Positions 35,776 to 44,265 are shown, numbered from the stretch's first letter. The stretch: DNA of 64,000 nt from Paenibacillus_L residui (GCF_042677205.1 NZ_JBHTIU010000047.1:1-64000), one strand, 5' to 3'. Notes: a model not told the origin generated them from the sequence alone. Made by a program: numbers and translations.

Positions 35776-35999
35776 CCAAAAAAGCTATTTTACAAGTTGA
35801 TTTTCGTAATCCTTCTGTTAATAAAACGCCGTATACCGGAAATTCGATTCCAAACATGGCCGAATATTCATCCTGGGGTGAACAAATCGCTCAATTGCTT
35901 GCATCCTATTTAGTCGATCAGAAGAGTATTGATGCCGTATTGGAAGAAGGACAAAAAATATTGACCGATGTAGCTGTTTCGGGAGGATACGCGAAGTAA
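35776..35999 (+). pseudogene. 3' fragment of a sugar ABC transporter substrate-binding protein gene
   Basis: The plus-strand frame ends in NSIPNMAEYSSWGEQIAQLL, then ASYLVDQKSIDAVLEEGQKI and SGGYAK, a typical C-terminus of an MalE-like family-1 binding protein. Nothing corresponds to the signal peptide or first ~80% of the protein; the sequence upstream belongs to the araB fragment on the other strand. The two downstream permease genes remain intact and thus lack their binding protein here. Confidence 0.8.
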
Positions 36000-36018
36000 C
36001 GATAGAACTACATTCTCC

Positions 36019-36057
36019 AAAATTACTGGTACGCTGCAAGAACGTACCAGTAATTTT
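36019..36057 (+). other. Perfect 15-bp intercistronic hairpin before the permease genes
   Basis: AAAATTACTGGTACG pairs with CGTACCAGTAATTTT around a 9-nt loop and is followed by a short T-rich stretch. Its place between a binding-protein gene end and permeases matches the partial terminators used to lower permease expression (compare 57073-57125). Confidence 0.85.
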
Positions 36058-36080
36058 ATTAATTGCAGAGGAGAAGAACA

Positions 36081-36956
36081 ATGAGTACAAAGGGCGATAA
36101 AAGCAAATTATTAATTCTTCCAGCTCTTATTGTAGTTGGAATTGTTACACAGATCCCATTTATCCTTACCATTATTTTTTCATTTATTAACTGGAACGTG
36201 AAGAGACCCGATTTAGGCATTAATTTCGCCGGAATCGACAATTATAAAAAAATATTAACGGACGGCCAGTTCTACCAAGTAGTATTTAATTCTTTATTGA
36301 TTGTCGTCGTTGCCTTAACGATCTGTACTGTGCTTGGCATTTTATTCGGTTTGATGCTTAACCGGAACTTCAGGGGCGTTAATCTGTTAAGAACGCTGTT
36401 TGTAATTCCTTATTTTGTAATGGAAGCGGTAGTCGGTATCATATGGAAAACATTAATGCTGAACCCGTCGCTTGGACTGAATTATTATATCTCCAACGCT
36501 CTTGGGATAGAACCGATAGATTTCTTCGGAAAGTATGCGCTTCTTACTATAATGATCCTAATCATATGGCAGTGGACCCCTTTCTTCTTTCTCATCATTA
36601 TGGCCGGGTTGCAGAACATGCCGTCTGAAATAATAGAAAGCGCCAAAATCGATGGGGCTACAGGCTGGAAGCTGTTAACCCATATTCAACTGCCTCTCAT
36701 TAGAGATCATATCAATGTTGCCATGACCTTGGGCTTGATCAATATTTTGAAGGTGTTCGGGTTAATCTATGTAACGACATCCGGAGGTCCGGGCAGTTCG
36801 TCAAGCAATCTGCCGTACTATTCCTATAAGGCGCTGTTCTATGATTGGAATGTGGGAACCGCCGCCGCTATCGCCGTAGTTACCGTAGCGCTTACGCTTA
36901 TTGTTGTCCAAAGATTCTATGGATTTATGATGAAAAAGAATACAAAGAATATATGA
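36081..36956 (+). CDS. Sugar ABC transporter permease (MalF/UgpA-like)
   Basis: 291 residues with six membrane helices. The EAA loop is ESAKIDGATGWKLLTHIQLPLIRDH (EAAxxDGA consensus). AGGAG lies 7 nt before ATG 36081. It is followed by a MalG-like permease 26 bases downstream and preceded by the remnant of its binding protein. The substrate is probably a mono- or oligosaccharide; nearby araB-like sequence hints at pentose use, which is only suggestive. Confidence 0.9.
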   Translation: MSTKGDKSKLLILPALIVVGIVTQIPFILTIIFSFINWNVKRPDLGINFAGIDNYKKILTDGQFYQVVFNSLLIVVVALTICTVLGILFGLMLNRNFRGVNLLRTLFVIPYFVMEAVVGIIWKTLMLNPSLGLNYYISNALGIEPIDFFGKYALLTIMILIIWQWTPFFFLIIMAGLQNMPSEIIESAKIDGATGWKLLTHIQLPLIRDHINVAMTLGLINILKVFGLIYVTTSGGPGSSSSNLPYYSYKALFYDWNVGTAAAIAVVTVALTLIVVQRFYGFMMKKNTKNI

Positions 36957-36982
36957 GCATCCTAGTCTAGGTGGTGAAAAAA

Positions 36983-37795
36983 ATGAGCAGGCGTATTAAG
37001 AATAATCTGGTGACAACAATAGCGTATGCTGTGGTCTTAGTGTGGCTCTTTCCAATGCTGTACATGTTATTGTCCAGCTTCAAATTTGAAAGCCAGGTCG
37101 CCGTTCCATCACTAGCTTTTACACCGACAATGGACAACTACCGGGCAGTTGTCACTCCCGATTTTTTTAAACATTTATTCAACTCTGTGCAGGTTACTTT
37201 CGGCACGGTTATTATATCCGCAATTTTGGGGGTGCTGGGTTCCTACGCGTTGGTCTATTCCTCTATAAAAAAAGCGAATAATCTTTATTTTTGGTTTATT
37301 ACGACCATCTTTTTGCCGGCGGTTGCCGTTATTGCACCGGTCTATATTATATTGGCGAAACTAAATATGCTGGATACGAAGCTGGCTCTCATTTTGCTGA
37401 ATACGGGTGCGGGAATTCCTTTAATGATTTGGATGTGTACCACCTACTTCAAAGAGATTCCCGGCGAAATTATAGAAGCGGCTACAATAGACGGCTGTTC
37501 GAAGACAGGGACATTCTTCAAGATAATGCTGCCTTTAATTAAAAACGGCATCATCTCCTCGGCATTGCTGGTATTTATTGTGACGTGGAATGAGTTTTTC
37601 TTCGCCGTCACCGCAACCGCTACAAAATCGGCGACCCTGCCGGTTTATATGAGCAAATTTATGACACAGCAAGGTTATTTCTGGGGCAAAATGTCGGCCG
37701 CCGGTACGATGGTCGTTCTCATCCCCGTTTTGCTCGGCTTCTTTAGCTATAAGTCCTTTGTTAAAGGGCTGACAGCCGGTTCGGTTAAAGGATGA
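36983..37795 (+). CDS. Sugar ABC transporter permease (MalG/LacG-like)
   Basis: 270 residues, six helices, N-terminus MSRRIKNNLVTTIAYAVVLV, EAA loop EAATIDGCSKTGTFFKIMLP, and the usual C-terminal SFVKGLTAGSVKG. GGTGG precedes ATG 36983. It ends the transporter operon at the terminator 37829-37859. With the binding-protein gene truncated and no ATPase gene nearby, function would require a shared ATPase and a binding protein from elsewhere. Confidence 0.9.
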   Translation: MSRRIKNNLVTTIAYAVVLVWLFPMLYMLLSSFKFESQVAVPSLAFTPTMDNYRAVVTPDFFKHLFNSVQVTFGTVIISAILGVLGSYALVYSSIKKANNLYFWFITTIFLPAVAVIAPVYIILAKLNMLDTKLALILLNTGAGIPLMIWMCTTYFKEIPGEIIEAATIDGCSKTGTFFKIMLPLIKNGIISSALLVFIVTWNEFFFAVTATATKSATLPVYMSKFMTQQGYFWGKMSAAGTMVVLIPVLLGFFSYKSFVKGLTAGSVKG

Positions 37796-37828
37796 AGCGG
37801 CAAGATCCGGACCTTTGCCTTCATACGA

Positions 37829-37859
37829 AGTCCAGTCGTTACAACGGCTGGGCTTTTTT
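37829..37859 (+). terminator. Intrinsic terminator after the sugar permeases
   Basis: AGTCCAGTCGTT pairs with AACGGCTGGGCT (two G-U pairs), followed by six T. Confidence 0.85.
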
Positions 37860-37866
37860 GATATAT

Positions 37867-37905
37867 TTGACATTCGCCCCGCAACCATACTACAATACGT
37901 AGTAT
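37867..37905 (+). promoter_or_regulatory. Promoter with BlaI-type operator before the blaI fragment and M56 gene
   Basis: TTGACA (37867-37872), 18 bp and TACAAT (37891-37896) form a strong promoter. The -10 is buried in the dyad ATACTAC-AATAC-GTAGTAT (37887-37905), which matches the TACTACA...TGTAGTA pattern bound by BlaI/MecI repressors. A second, shorter copy lies at 38874-38888. Confidence 0.75.
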
Positions 37906-37922
37906 CGGGAAGTGAGTATAAA

Positions 37923-38024
37923 ATGAGCATTAAAAGAATGAATGTGGACGGGCAAGGGTTGAACCGTTTCTTCGGACCCCTCGAATCCAAAATAATGGAT
38001 AATTTATGGTCATCCCCTCCCTAA
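37923..38024 (+). pseudogene. Truncated BlaI/MecI-family repressor gene
   Basis: A 33-codon frame encodes MSIKRMNVDGQGLNRFFGPL followed by ESKIMDNLWSSPP and a stop. RFFGPLESKIMDNLWSS is the conserved N-terminal helix of BlaI-type winged-helix repressors; the remaining ~90 residues, including the recognition helix, are gone. The M56 gene follows 23 bases later. The operator upstream is intact, so a BlaI paralogue elsewhere may still control the operon. Confidence 0.8.
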
Positions 38025-38047
38025 AAAATGAAAAGTGGGAAGAAACA

Positions 38048-38848
38048 ATGAACTCCGTTGTAAAAATGCGGCTGGTTTACGCTTTGATGGTTTTTTTCGT
38101 ATTGAGCATTACCATGCAGATGGGTCTGTTCCTGACCAATCAAATTAGAGACTTCAGTTTGCAGGGAATACGGATCTCCGGCATCTTGATCGACCTCGTC
38201 ATCGGCTATACACTTGTCCGAATCCTGTGGCGAATCACAAGACAGTGGTATTTGACGCGCAAAGGGATAAAGCTTTTCCGCTCCCGCGCTCACCACAAAT
38301 TAACGAAGCAGTTCAATGATAAGTACCGCAGTTGGAAAACCGAATTGATTGTGGTGGAAGACGATGCCTTTATTGCTCTGACGATCGGCATGCTGCGTCC
38401 AAAGATTGTTGTATCTACAGGAGTGTTAAAGCTTTTTAACGATATGGAAGTCAATGCGGTCTTGCTGCATGAATGGTATCATTGCCGCAAACGGGACAAT
38501 ATCAAAATGTTCTTGTCCACCCTGTTCGCAGATGCCTTCGGATATTTACCCATTATCCAACCTTCAGTCCGTTTCTATAAAACGATGAAAGAGCTGCTCG
38601 CGGATCGATTCGTTATCAAACAGATGGGCACGGAACTACACTTGGGCAATGTTTTGTTGAAGCTTGTTCAATTGGGGAAGATAAAACGGCGCAAGGCGGC
38701 GGTTCATTTCACAGAGACGGCGATTGATTATAGGATCATGCAAATACTGGAACCTGAGAAGGCCGTGAAAGTGCCGATCGCGTTGTTCAGACCTTTATTG
38801 CTATCTTGCGTCTTCTTGCTCCTGATAAGCATAGGTGGAAGTTCATAA
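38048..38848 (+). CDS. M56 family peptidase (BlaR1-like sensor without penicillin-binding domain)
   Basis: 266 residues. Membrane segments at the N-terminus (YALMVFFVLSITMQMGLFLT; ISGILIDLVIGYTLVRIL) and a last one at the C-terminus (FRPLLLSCVFLLLISIGGSS) bracket a cytosolic zinc-peptidase domain. The HExxH motif appears as LLHEWYHCRKRDN, with a downstream helix ELLADRF carrying a probable third ligand. In BlaR1/MecR1 this domain cleaves the BlaI repressor. There is no sensor domain after the last helix, as in many short M56 proteins of Bacillales. Its partner repressor gene here is truncated. Confidence 0.88.
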   Translation: MNSVVKMRLVYALMVFFVLSITMQMGLFLTNQIRDFSLQGIRISGILIDLVIGYTLVRILWRITRQWYLTRKGIKLFRSRAHHKLTKQFNDKYRSWKTELIVVEDDAFIALTIGMLRPKIVVSTGVLKLFNDMEVNAVLLHEWYHCRKRDNIKMFLSTLFADAFGYLPIIQPSVRFYKTMKELLADRFVIKQMGTELHLGNVLLKLVQLGKIKRRKAAVHFTETAIDYRIMQILEPEKAVKVPIALFRPLLLSCVFLLLISIGGSS

Positions 38849-38873
38849 TCCGCCTTTTCTTTTGGATCACTAG

Positions 38874-38888
38874 ACTACAATATGTAGT
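38874..38888 (+). promoter_or_regulatory. Second BlaI-type operator
   Basis: ACTAC-AATAT-GTAGT shares the centre ACTACAAT(A)...GTAGTATCG with the operator at 37887-37905. It lies upstream of a small frame and the Pr6Pr-family gene, marking them as candidate members of the same regulon. Confidence 0.7.
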
Positions 38889-38938
38889 ATCGCGAAAATA
38901 GACTGGATTTCAAATGGTTCTTTAGGAGGTTTTTCATT

Positions 38939-38995
38939 ATGAGAGACATTTTATTACCGTCGGGGATTTCCCGGTTCGATTCTATTGACATGTAA
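38939..38995 (+). CDS. 18-residue small open frame with a strong ribosome binding site
   Basis: MRDILLPSGISRFDSIDM is read from an ATG 9 nt after TTAGGAGGT, one of the best ribosome binding sites in the window. It ends 12 bases before the Pr6Pr gene, whose own GGAGG immediately follows the stop. It may be a small protein, a translational coupling leader or the start of a deleted gene. No homology recognised. Confidence 0.45.
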   Translation: MRDILLPSGISRFDSIDM

Positions 38996-39007
38996 GGAGG
39001 AAAGAAT

Positions 39008-39661
39008 ATGGCCGGATTATTATCGAAGGGGACAAGAAAACATATGAAAGTGAGCTTACATCTTCTCATAGCTCTTACCGGATTGATCAGTGTGCTCTTA
39101 CATATCCTTTATTCTCCTGCTCCCTTCGCTTCCATGACCAAATTTACAATTCATGCTAATCTATTCATTACATTGACATTTTCCGTTAGTGCTGTGACCA
39201 TGCTGTTCAAGAGAACAGAAAGCAAGCTTCTGGATTTCTGTAAAAATGCATCTCTTATCTATATCCTTGTGGGCTTGCTGACTTACCACTTTCTTCTCTC
39301 GAGCGGGGGAACCTATACCGGACCTCGAATCATAACAAACTTCACGCTGCACTACTTAATTCCGGTGCTTGTGCTTTTGAACTGGATGATGTTTGAAGAG
39401 AAGAAATCATACCATTATAAATACGTTGTTTATTGGTTAGGCTTCCCGGTTCTCTACTGCGCCGTTTCCTTAATCAGAGGATTATTTGACGGATTTTACC
39501 CGTACTTTTTTCTAAATCCGCACGGCACCATTCCCGCCGGAGTCGGCAGCTACACAAATGTAACTTTATTCATCATTGGTTTTGCATTCGTCTTTTCGAT
39601 CTTCGGGTTTCTGTTGATTATTACATATAAAGCTATTTTAAGCTATAAAAAAAGCTCCTAA
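39008..39661 (+). CDS. Pr6Pr-family (FAR-17a/AIG1-like) integral membrane protein
   Basis: 217 residues with six hydrophobic segments. Typical segments are FTLHYLIPVLVLLNWMMFEE, YVVYWLGFPVLYCAVSLIRG and YPYFFLNP. GGAGG precedes the ATG. The last codons (KKSS and the stop) are supplied by repeat copy C, so the natural C-terminus may have been replaced by insertion of the repeat. Upstream lies a BlaI-type operator. Function of the family in bacteria is unknown; eukaryotic relatives hydrolyse fatty-acid esters of hydroxy fatty acids. Confidence 0.82.
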   Translation: MAGLLSKGTRKHMKVSLHLLIALTGLISVLLHILYSPAPFASMTKFTIHANLFITLTFSVSAVTMLFKRTESKLLDFCKNASLIYILVGLLTYHFLLSSGGTYTGPRIITNFTLHYLIPVLVLLNWMMFEEKKSYHYKYVVYWLGFPVLYCAVSLIRGLFDGFYPYFFLNPHGTIPAGVGSYTNVTLFIIGFAFVFSIFGFLLIITYKAILSYKKSS

Positions 39662-39774
39662 CGGAGCCATCTCGAAGATGAATAACCCGGTATTAGAGGA
39701 AGCTTTTTATGCCAATAAGAATCTATATTTTCATCGTATTAATGCTGTAAAGAACTTAAAGATTCCTATGTGGT
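39647..39774 (+). repeat. ~130 bp interspersed repeat, copy C
   Basis: A full copy in plus orientation. Compared with copy A it has AAT-AAG for AAT-AGG (Arg to Lys) and AAT for AAC (silent) in the internal 32-codon frame. Its start lies inside the end of the Pr6Pr gene. It is followed directly by the truncated copy D, giving a 128-bp tandem period. Confidence 0.92.
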
Positions 39775-39829
39775 AAAAAAAGCTCCTAACGGAGCCATCT
39801 CGAAGATGAATAACCCGGTATTAGAGGAA
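39775..39829 (+). repeat. ~130 bp interspersed repeat, truncated copy D
   Basis: Only the first 55 bases of the unit are present (A-run, GCTCC/GGAGC hairpin, and the internal frame up to TTAGAGGAA). It joins copy C head-to-tail, as expected from unequal recombination or serial insertion. Confidence 0.92.
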
Positions 39830-39880
39830 TATTACACCCCCCATTGAGATTTGCGACAAACTATGATGGAGGAATAGTAT

Positions 39881-40288
39881 ATGTTCGATATGGGGCCATC
39901 GTTTGGAGGGGGGTTTTCAATGATGTCCTCCATTATACCGATACTCGTTGTGGTCGTATTTGCCGTCGTTCTCATCGGAATCGTGATGAATGGGGCCCGC
40001 TACGTCAAAAATGCAAGTTCACCGCGGGAATCCGTATTTGCCCGGGTAGTGGCGAAACGAATGGAAGTACGTACTCAGTCGCACCATCATCATCATGAAA
40101 ATGGTCATGTACACCCTGGCCATTCTTCTCGCACCTATTATTACATTACCCTGGAATTCGAAAACGGCGAGCGAAAAGAATATTTGGATGTTAGAAACTT
40201 GTACGGACTCATAATTGAGGGAGATTCGGGATATGCCGCCGTTCAAGGGGATTGGATCGTAGCTTTCGAGCGGAACGGAGGCAACTGA
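39881..40288 (+). CDS. DUF2500 domain-containing membrane-anchored protein
   Basis: 135 residues. One membrane helix (SSIIPILVVVVFAVVLIGIV) at residues ~16-35, then a soluble domain: VFARVVAKRMEVRTQSHHHHH, a His-rich loop possibly able to bind metal, and RTYYYITLEFENGERKEYLD with GDSGYAAVQGDWIVAFER, the DUF2500 signature. GGAGG lies 10 nt before the ATG. Monocistronic. Function unknown. Confidence 0.85.
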   Translation: MFDMGPSFGGGFSMMSSIIPILVVVVFAVVLIGIVMNGARYVKNASSPRESVFARVVAKRMEVRTQSHHHHHENGHVHPGHSSRTYYYITLEFENGERKEYLDVRNLYGLIIEGDSGYAAVQGDWIVAFERNGGN

Positions 40289-40327
40289 ATCGTCCGATGA
40301 TGGCTTTCTTCAGCAGCAAGAACCTAT

Positions 40328-40522
40328 TCACTTTTTATTGTTCAATAAAGAATTTATTTGTATAGCCAGCATAAGTGATGCTTGAAGAGAAATAAGTAGT
40401 AGAATAACAGGAATAAAATTATCTGTGTTTTGATTAAATAATGAAGTTAAAAAGTAGAATAATATGATTGATAGTATTACAACTACTATATAAAGTCCGA
40501 AAATTCTCATTACAGTTTTCAT
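40328..40522 (-). CDS. Small two-helix membrane protein, 64 residues
   Basis: Start at ATG 40522 after AAAGGGG (8 nt). The product MKTVMRIFGLYIVVVILSII...FIPVILLLISLQASLMLAIQ has two hydrophobic helices and a short polar tail LLNNKK. The gene is AT-rich and unlike known families. It stands just beyond the predicted 3' end of a group II intron remnant. Confidence 0.6.
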   Translation of the reverse strand: MKTVMRIFGLYIVVVILSIILFYFLTSLFNQNTDNFIPVILLLISLQASLMLAIQINSLLNNKK

Positions 40523-40581
40523 CTGTACAGCCCCTTTCTCTGTTGAGAATAATTTTATAATATATAAATGATTCTGCATAT

Positions 40582-40755
40582 ATAGAGTGAAGGGCAGAGA
40601 GTTTCTGCCCCTCCTCATCAAACCACCGTACGGAAAATTCCCTCATACGGCTTTCCGATGTTCGTCATTCATGTGCCCATACATCTTGCTGAGCAACCTC
40701 ACTTCATTCCCGGAGCTACACCAGCGATTGCATTGGCGTTTCTTTGCGTATCACT
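40582..40755 (-). mobile_element. 3' remnant of a group II intron (domains V and VI)
   Basis: On the minus strand, ATCGGAAAGCCGTATGAGGG with TTTTCCGTACGGT (about 40656-40620) gives the domain V hairpin of bacterial group II introns. It is followed by GATGAGGA and the domain-VI-like hairpin GGGCAGA/TCTGCCC. The sequence then reads TTCACTCTAT, a usual intron 3' end (CTAY). About 90 bases upstream look like the preceding intron RNA. There is no maturase gene in this position; an eroded binding-protein gene lies immediately upstream. Confidence 0.7.
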
Positions 40756-40761
40756 TTGTCA

Positions 40762-42085
40762 CTATTCCTGCTTAGCTTTCTCATCTTTAATCTTAACTTC
40801 CAGCTCCTCTTGCAGTTTCCGTAAAAAAGTAATCACATCATCATCCGATTTCGCAAAATCATCTATTTTATAGTCAACCAATCGATCCCATTGACTTTGC
40901 CTCTCTAGCTCTGCTGGTGTCCATTCGTAAAAAGCATCCACATTTTTCCCTACGTAACTAGGGACATCTGCCCCATATTGGCTTAATACATCTTTGTTTT
41001 GCAGAACAGAGCCACTTCCAGCCTTTCGAGATATTCTAAGCCGATTCTCTTCGGATACATATTCCAGCAAGACGGCAAAAGCTTCGTTCACATGCTTACT
41101 TTCTTTCATAATCATCATTGGAGTTGTTGTTAAATAAGGGTGGACACCGGGAAGTTCAGGCCAGGTCGGTACAGGTGCAATCTCGATTTTCCCCTTGTTT
41201 CCTTCCAAATCGCCCCAATCGCCTAGTAAAGTAGCAGACCATCCGGCATTCATTGCAGCAAATCCTTGATAAAATAAATTCCCCTCCACTCCTACATCCA
41301 TAATGCCCGGAATACTATAATATTGCCTCATTAAATCATAATATTTTCTAAAGGCAGGTTCTTTCGTCAATAACACCTCATCTGTATCAGGATCGACAGG
41401 ATTAACCGCCCATTGCTCTAACGGGATTTTCGGTTCATCAAAAACCAATCCCGTATACTTCTGACCGTTTCTTTCTCCAGTCATTTGTTTAGCAAGCTCC
41501 AATGCCTCATACCAAGTTATTTCCTTGGTCGGGTACTCGATTCCAAATAAATCGAAAATTTCCTTATTATAAAATAAAGGCCTTAAATCCTACCCCATCC
41601 GGCATCCCTATCAATCTGCCTTCCGGGTCATAGGAACGGGCATACGAAACTAAAGCCGGATTAAGATCCTCCAGGTTAAAATCGCTATTCGCGATCAGAT
41701 CATCAAGCGGATAGATTAAATCGGCATCCAGTAATTCCTTGATTGTGTCATAATGGATACTAACAACGATATCCGGAACAACACCAGAAGCAAAAATTTC
41801 TTCTAAACCACCCCAGGTGGTGTCAAAAGGAATCCGTTCAATGTTAATATTGTCTAATTTTTTGTCTATTTCACCAAACCTGGAATCAAAAATTTGATCA
41901 TCCCAACCGATGGCGATTTTAATCGTTACCGGTTCTGACGAGTGCTCCTCCTTGTTATCTTGTTGATCATTTTCCAGCCTATTCTCCTGCGATTCGCTAT
42001 GCATGTCTGTATTCGTAGAACAGGAAGTCATTAAAGTAAATAGAAGTCCTATAACGAGCCAACCGAACCACCTCTTATTCACCAT
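40762..42085 (-). pseudogene. Extracellular solute-binding lipoprotein gene with a frameshift
   Basis: The N-terminal part (42085 to ~41577) starts MVNKRWFGWLVIGLLFTLMT, with lipobox MTSC, and ends early at GVGFKAFIL. One base fewer near 41577-41583 (TTTAAGGCC) restores GVGFRPLFYNKEIFDLFGIE and runs on to the stop at 40762, giving a ~440-residue family-1 sugar-binding protein of the type found beside AraC regulators in Paenibacillus. AAAGGGG precedes ATG 42085. It is either a recent lesion or a sequence error. The divergent AraC gene at 42507 is its likely regulator. Confidence 0.85.
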
Positions 42086-42506
42086 ACGATATCCCCTTTC
42101 GAGATTTAGCATACATAGTTAATTAGAGTCTAAACAACAATTTGCTTTATTTCCCACTCCCTTCCAACGCCTGCTGCATGAGAGCGCTTTATAATATTAT
42201 AAAATCATGAAATGGGAAAATGATCTCGTCAAAAGGTAAAGGTTCTCGTCGTGATAAGGTTTTTCCGTTATAAAATATTCTGAAACTTTTCACATCTCGA
42301 AGCGGGAATTCTGAATCAACGGCGGGTTATCACCGGTTTGAGTTCTCCTCATTCCGATTTATGTTAATGATACATTTCTAATGTGGGATGTTCTCTATCT
42401 AATTTTGCTTAATTTTCGCACAATTTTGCTTTGGGGATCCGTTATTTATACACCAAAAACGAACCGTACTATCATTTTATATTGACCGGTACAAGGGGGA
42501 CTTTCC

Positions 42507-43379
42507 ATGAATCATAAAGTTGAATATCAGGAATTTCCGGTATTAAAAAGTAAATCCTTCCCCTATTTTATTTATCAACCGCCAAAAGACAATTCTTTAG
42601 CTCTTTTTCACCCTCATTGGCATGAGCAAATCATTGAATTAATTTACATGGCAGAGGGAGAAGCGAAATTTCAAATCGATGGGCAAACATTCCATGCGGT
42701 TGAAGGAGATATTTTTATCATTCGTGAAAATCTTATCCATGCTGGGGAAGCAATCAACGAAACACCCGATTATTATGCGATTCTATTTAATAGGGAATTA
42801 CTAATCAACCCCGAGCTGCTTGACTATTATGATAATATCCCCCTCATTAACCCCTTGTCCCCGCCAATAGTATTAAAACCAACGGACGCTAATTATCGGA
42901 TATTTATAGAACCGTTGCAAGGCATTATCCGGGAATATAACGAGCAAAAAGTCGGTTATGCCATAGCCATAAAAGCATATATCTTCGTCATCACAACGGA
43001 ATTAGCCAGGCTCTATTCATCTGAAGATAAACCAACCCGAAGCATGGAAGCGGATAAACAAAATATTAAATTGCTGAATCAAATCATTCATTATGTAGAA
43101 AAGCACTACCATGAAAAAATCACCTTGGAAGAAATAGCGTCCATTGCTAATATGAGTTCGTCTCATTTTTGCAGAATATTTAAGAAGGCGACAGGGGGAA
43201 CATTCACGGAATTCGTTAATAAATTCCGCATCAAAAAATCCGAAAAGCTGCTTGACGATCATAGTCTGACCATCACAGAAATATCCGATGCCGTCGGCTT
43301 TTGCAACATCAACTACTTTGGCCGACTATTCCGAAGATACAAAAACTGTACCCCTATGCAGTACAGGCACCGACAATAG
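42507..43379 (+). CDS. AraC family regulator with N-terminal cupin domain
   Basis: 290 residues. The N-terminal cupin-like effector domain is visible from HPHWHEQIIELIYMAEGEAK to EGDIFIIRENLIHAGE. The C-terminal pair of helix-turn-helix motifs is ITLEEIASIANMSSSHFCRI and LTITEISDAVGFCNINYFGR, ending FRRYKNCTPMQYRHRQ. AAGGGGG precedes the ATG. It is divergent from the frameshifted sugar-binding protein gene, across 420 bases that hold no other gene, so it probably activated that transporter in response to a sugar. Confidence 0.92.
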   Translation: MNHKVEYQEFPVLKSKSFPYFIYQPPKDNSLALFHPHWHEQIIELIYMAEGEAKFQIDGQTFHAVEGDIFIIRENLIHAGEAINETPDYYAILFNRELLINPELLDYYDNIPLINPLSPPIVLKPTDANYRIFIEPLQGIIREYNEQKVGYAIAIKAYIFVITTELARLYSSEDKPTRSMEADKQNIKLLNQIIHYVEKHYHEKITLEEIASIANMSSSHFCRIFKKATGGTFTEFVNKFRIKKSEKLLDDHSLTITEISDAVGFCNINYFGRLFRRYKNCTPMQYRHRQ

Positions 43380-43439
43380 GAAATAAGACCAATCATACCC
43401 ATATGCGGATCATCGGCTATCAGAATTGAGGGGATCTTC

Positions 43440-43855
43440 TTTCGGCAAGCCGGGGGTTCTTCTCAAAGCCCCCCATACCGGTTAACCATATCATCCTGCC
43501 GATTTTCCAACTTGATACATATGGGCGGTTTCCACTTGACCGGCTTTGAGAGTTTTCCCCTCCGTATGATGCATAACTACATAAAAGTGACCTGATTCCG
43601 TCCGGTGAATGTATCTATGATTTATGCGCAGAATACCCGGACATAGTCTACTATTCTCGTAAAGATAATCCTGAAAGGATAACGAGCGCTCCAACTCATG
43701 GCGGCGCCCCTCTTCATTAATCGAATACCTTTGCGGATGGTAGCATTTGACGAACAATGGTCCTTTATTTGTTTGGATACTCCATAAACAAATACTTCTT
43801 CTCTAATCACGGGATCATCGACTACACGAGCTTCCTTTGAAATGACCATAATCAT
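43440..43855 (-). pseudogene. Aminoglycoside-phosphotransferase-like gene fragment
   Basis: Minus-strand pieces in two or three frames add up to the N-terminal part of a phosphotransferase-family protein: KEARVVDDPVIREEVFV, then after a shift near 43790 WSIQTNKGPLFVKCYHPQRY, and GHFYVVMHHTEGKTLKAGQV. A further shift near 43492 reads GRMIWLTGMGGF. The nucleotide-binding strand (LFVKCY) and the hinge (YVVMHHTEG) are recognisable; the catalytic domain is missing. This is a decayed gene. Confidence 0.6.
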
Positions 43856-43866
43856 CCCGCCTTTCG

Positions 43867-44265
43867 TTAAGGGTAGGCAACATTAAAGCATTTAATGACC
43901 TTCGATACCTGCCTGTCATGTTTCATTTCTTCAAGTGTAAACCAAGCCACTGCTTTCATAACTTGCTCATTCGGCGGAAGTTCCGGGTCCTCTCCCAGTT
44001 GTGCCTCTTCCTCTGGATCAACGCTAACTAAAAAACAGTAATCGGGACCGAGGGAATATGTATCTTCGAATAAAAAGCGTTCGACTCTGCCATTCAGCTT
44101 TACTTCCTCCTTGACTTCGCGCAATACGGCTTCTTCCAAAGTTTCTCCCTCTTCTACTGCTCCTCCTGGAAATGTCCAAAAACTGCGATCCCCATGATCG
44201 TGAAATACCATTAAAATTCGATTTTTTCTAATAATTGCGGCGCAAACCCTTGGTCTAAGCGTCAA
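43867..44265 (-). CDS. NUDIX hydrolase
   Basis: 132 residues. The Nudix box is complete: GGAVEEGETLEEAVLREVKE followed by EV, fitting GX5EX7REUXEEXGU apart from the final small residue. It hydrolyses nucleoside diphosphates linked to another group; the substrate is unknown. The start is TTG 44265, with GGAGG 7 nt upstream; no ATG lies near. Monocistronic, beside a decayed phosphotransferase gene. Confidence 0.9.
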   Translation of the reverse strand: MTLRPRVCAAIIRKNRILMVFHDHGDRSFWTFPGGAVEEGETLEEAVLREVKEEVKLNGRVERFLFEDTYSLGPDYCFLVSVDPEEEAQLGEDPELPPNEQVMKAVAWFTLEEMKHDRQVSKVIKCFNVAYP

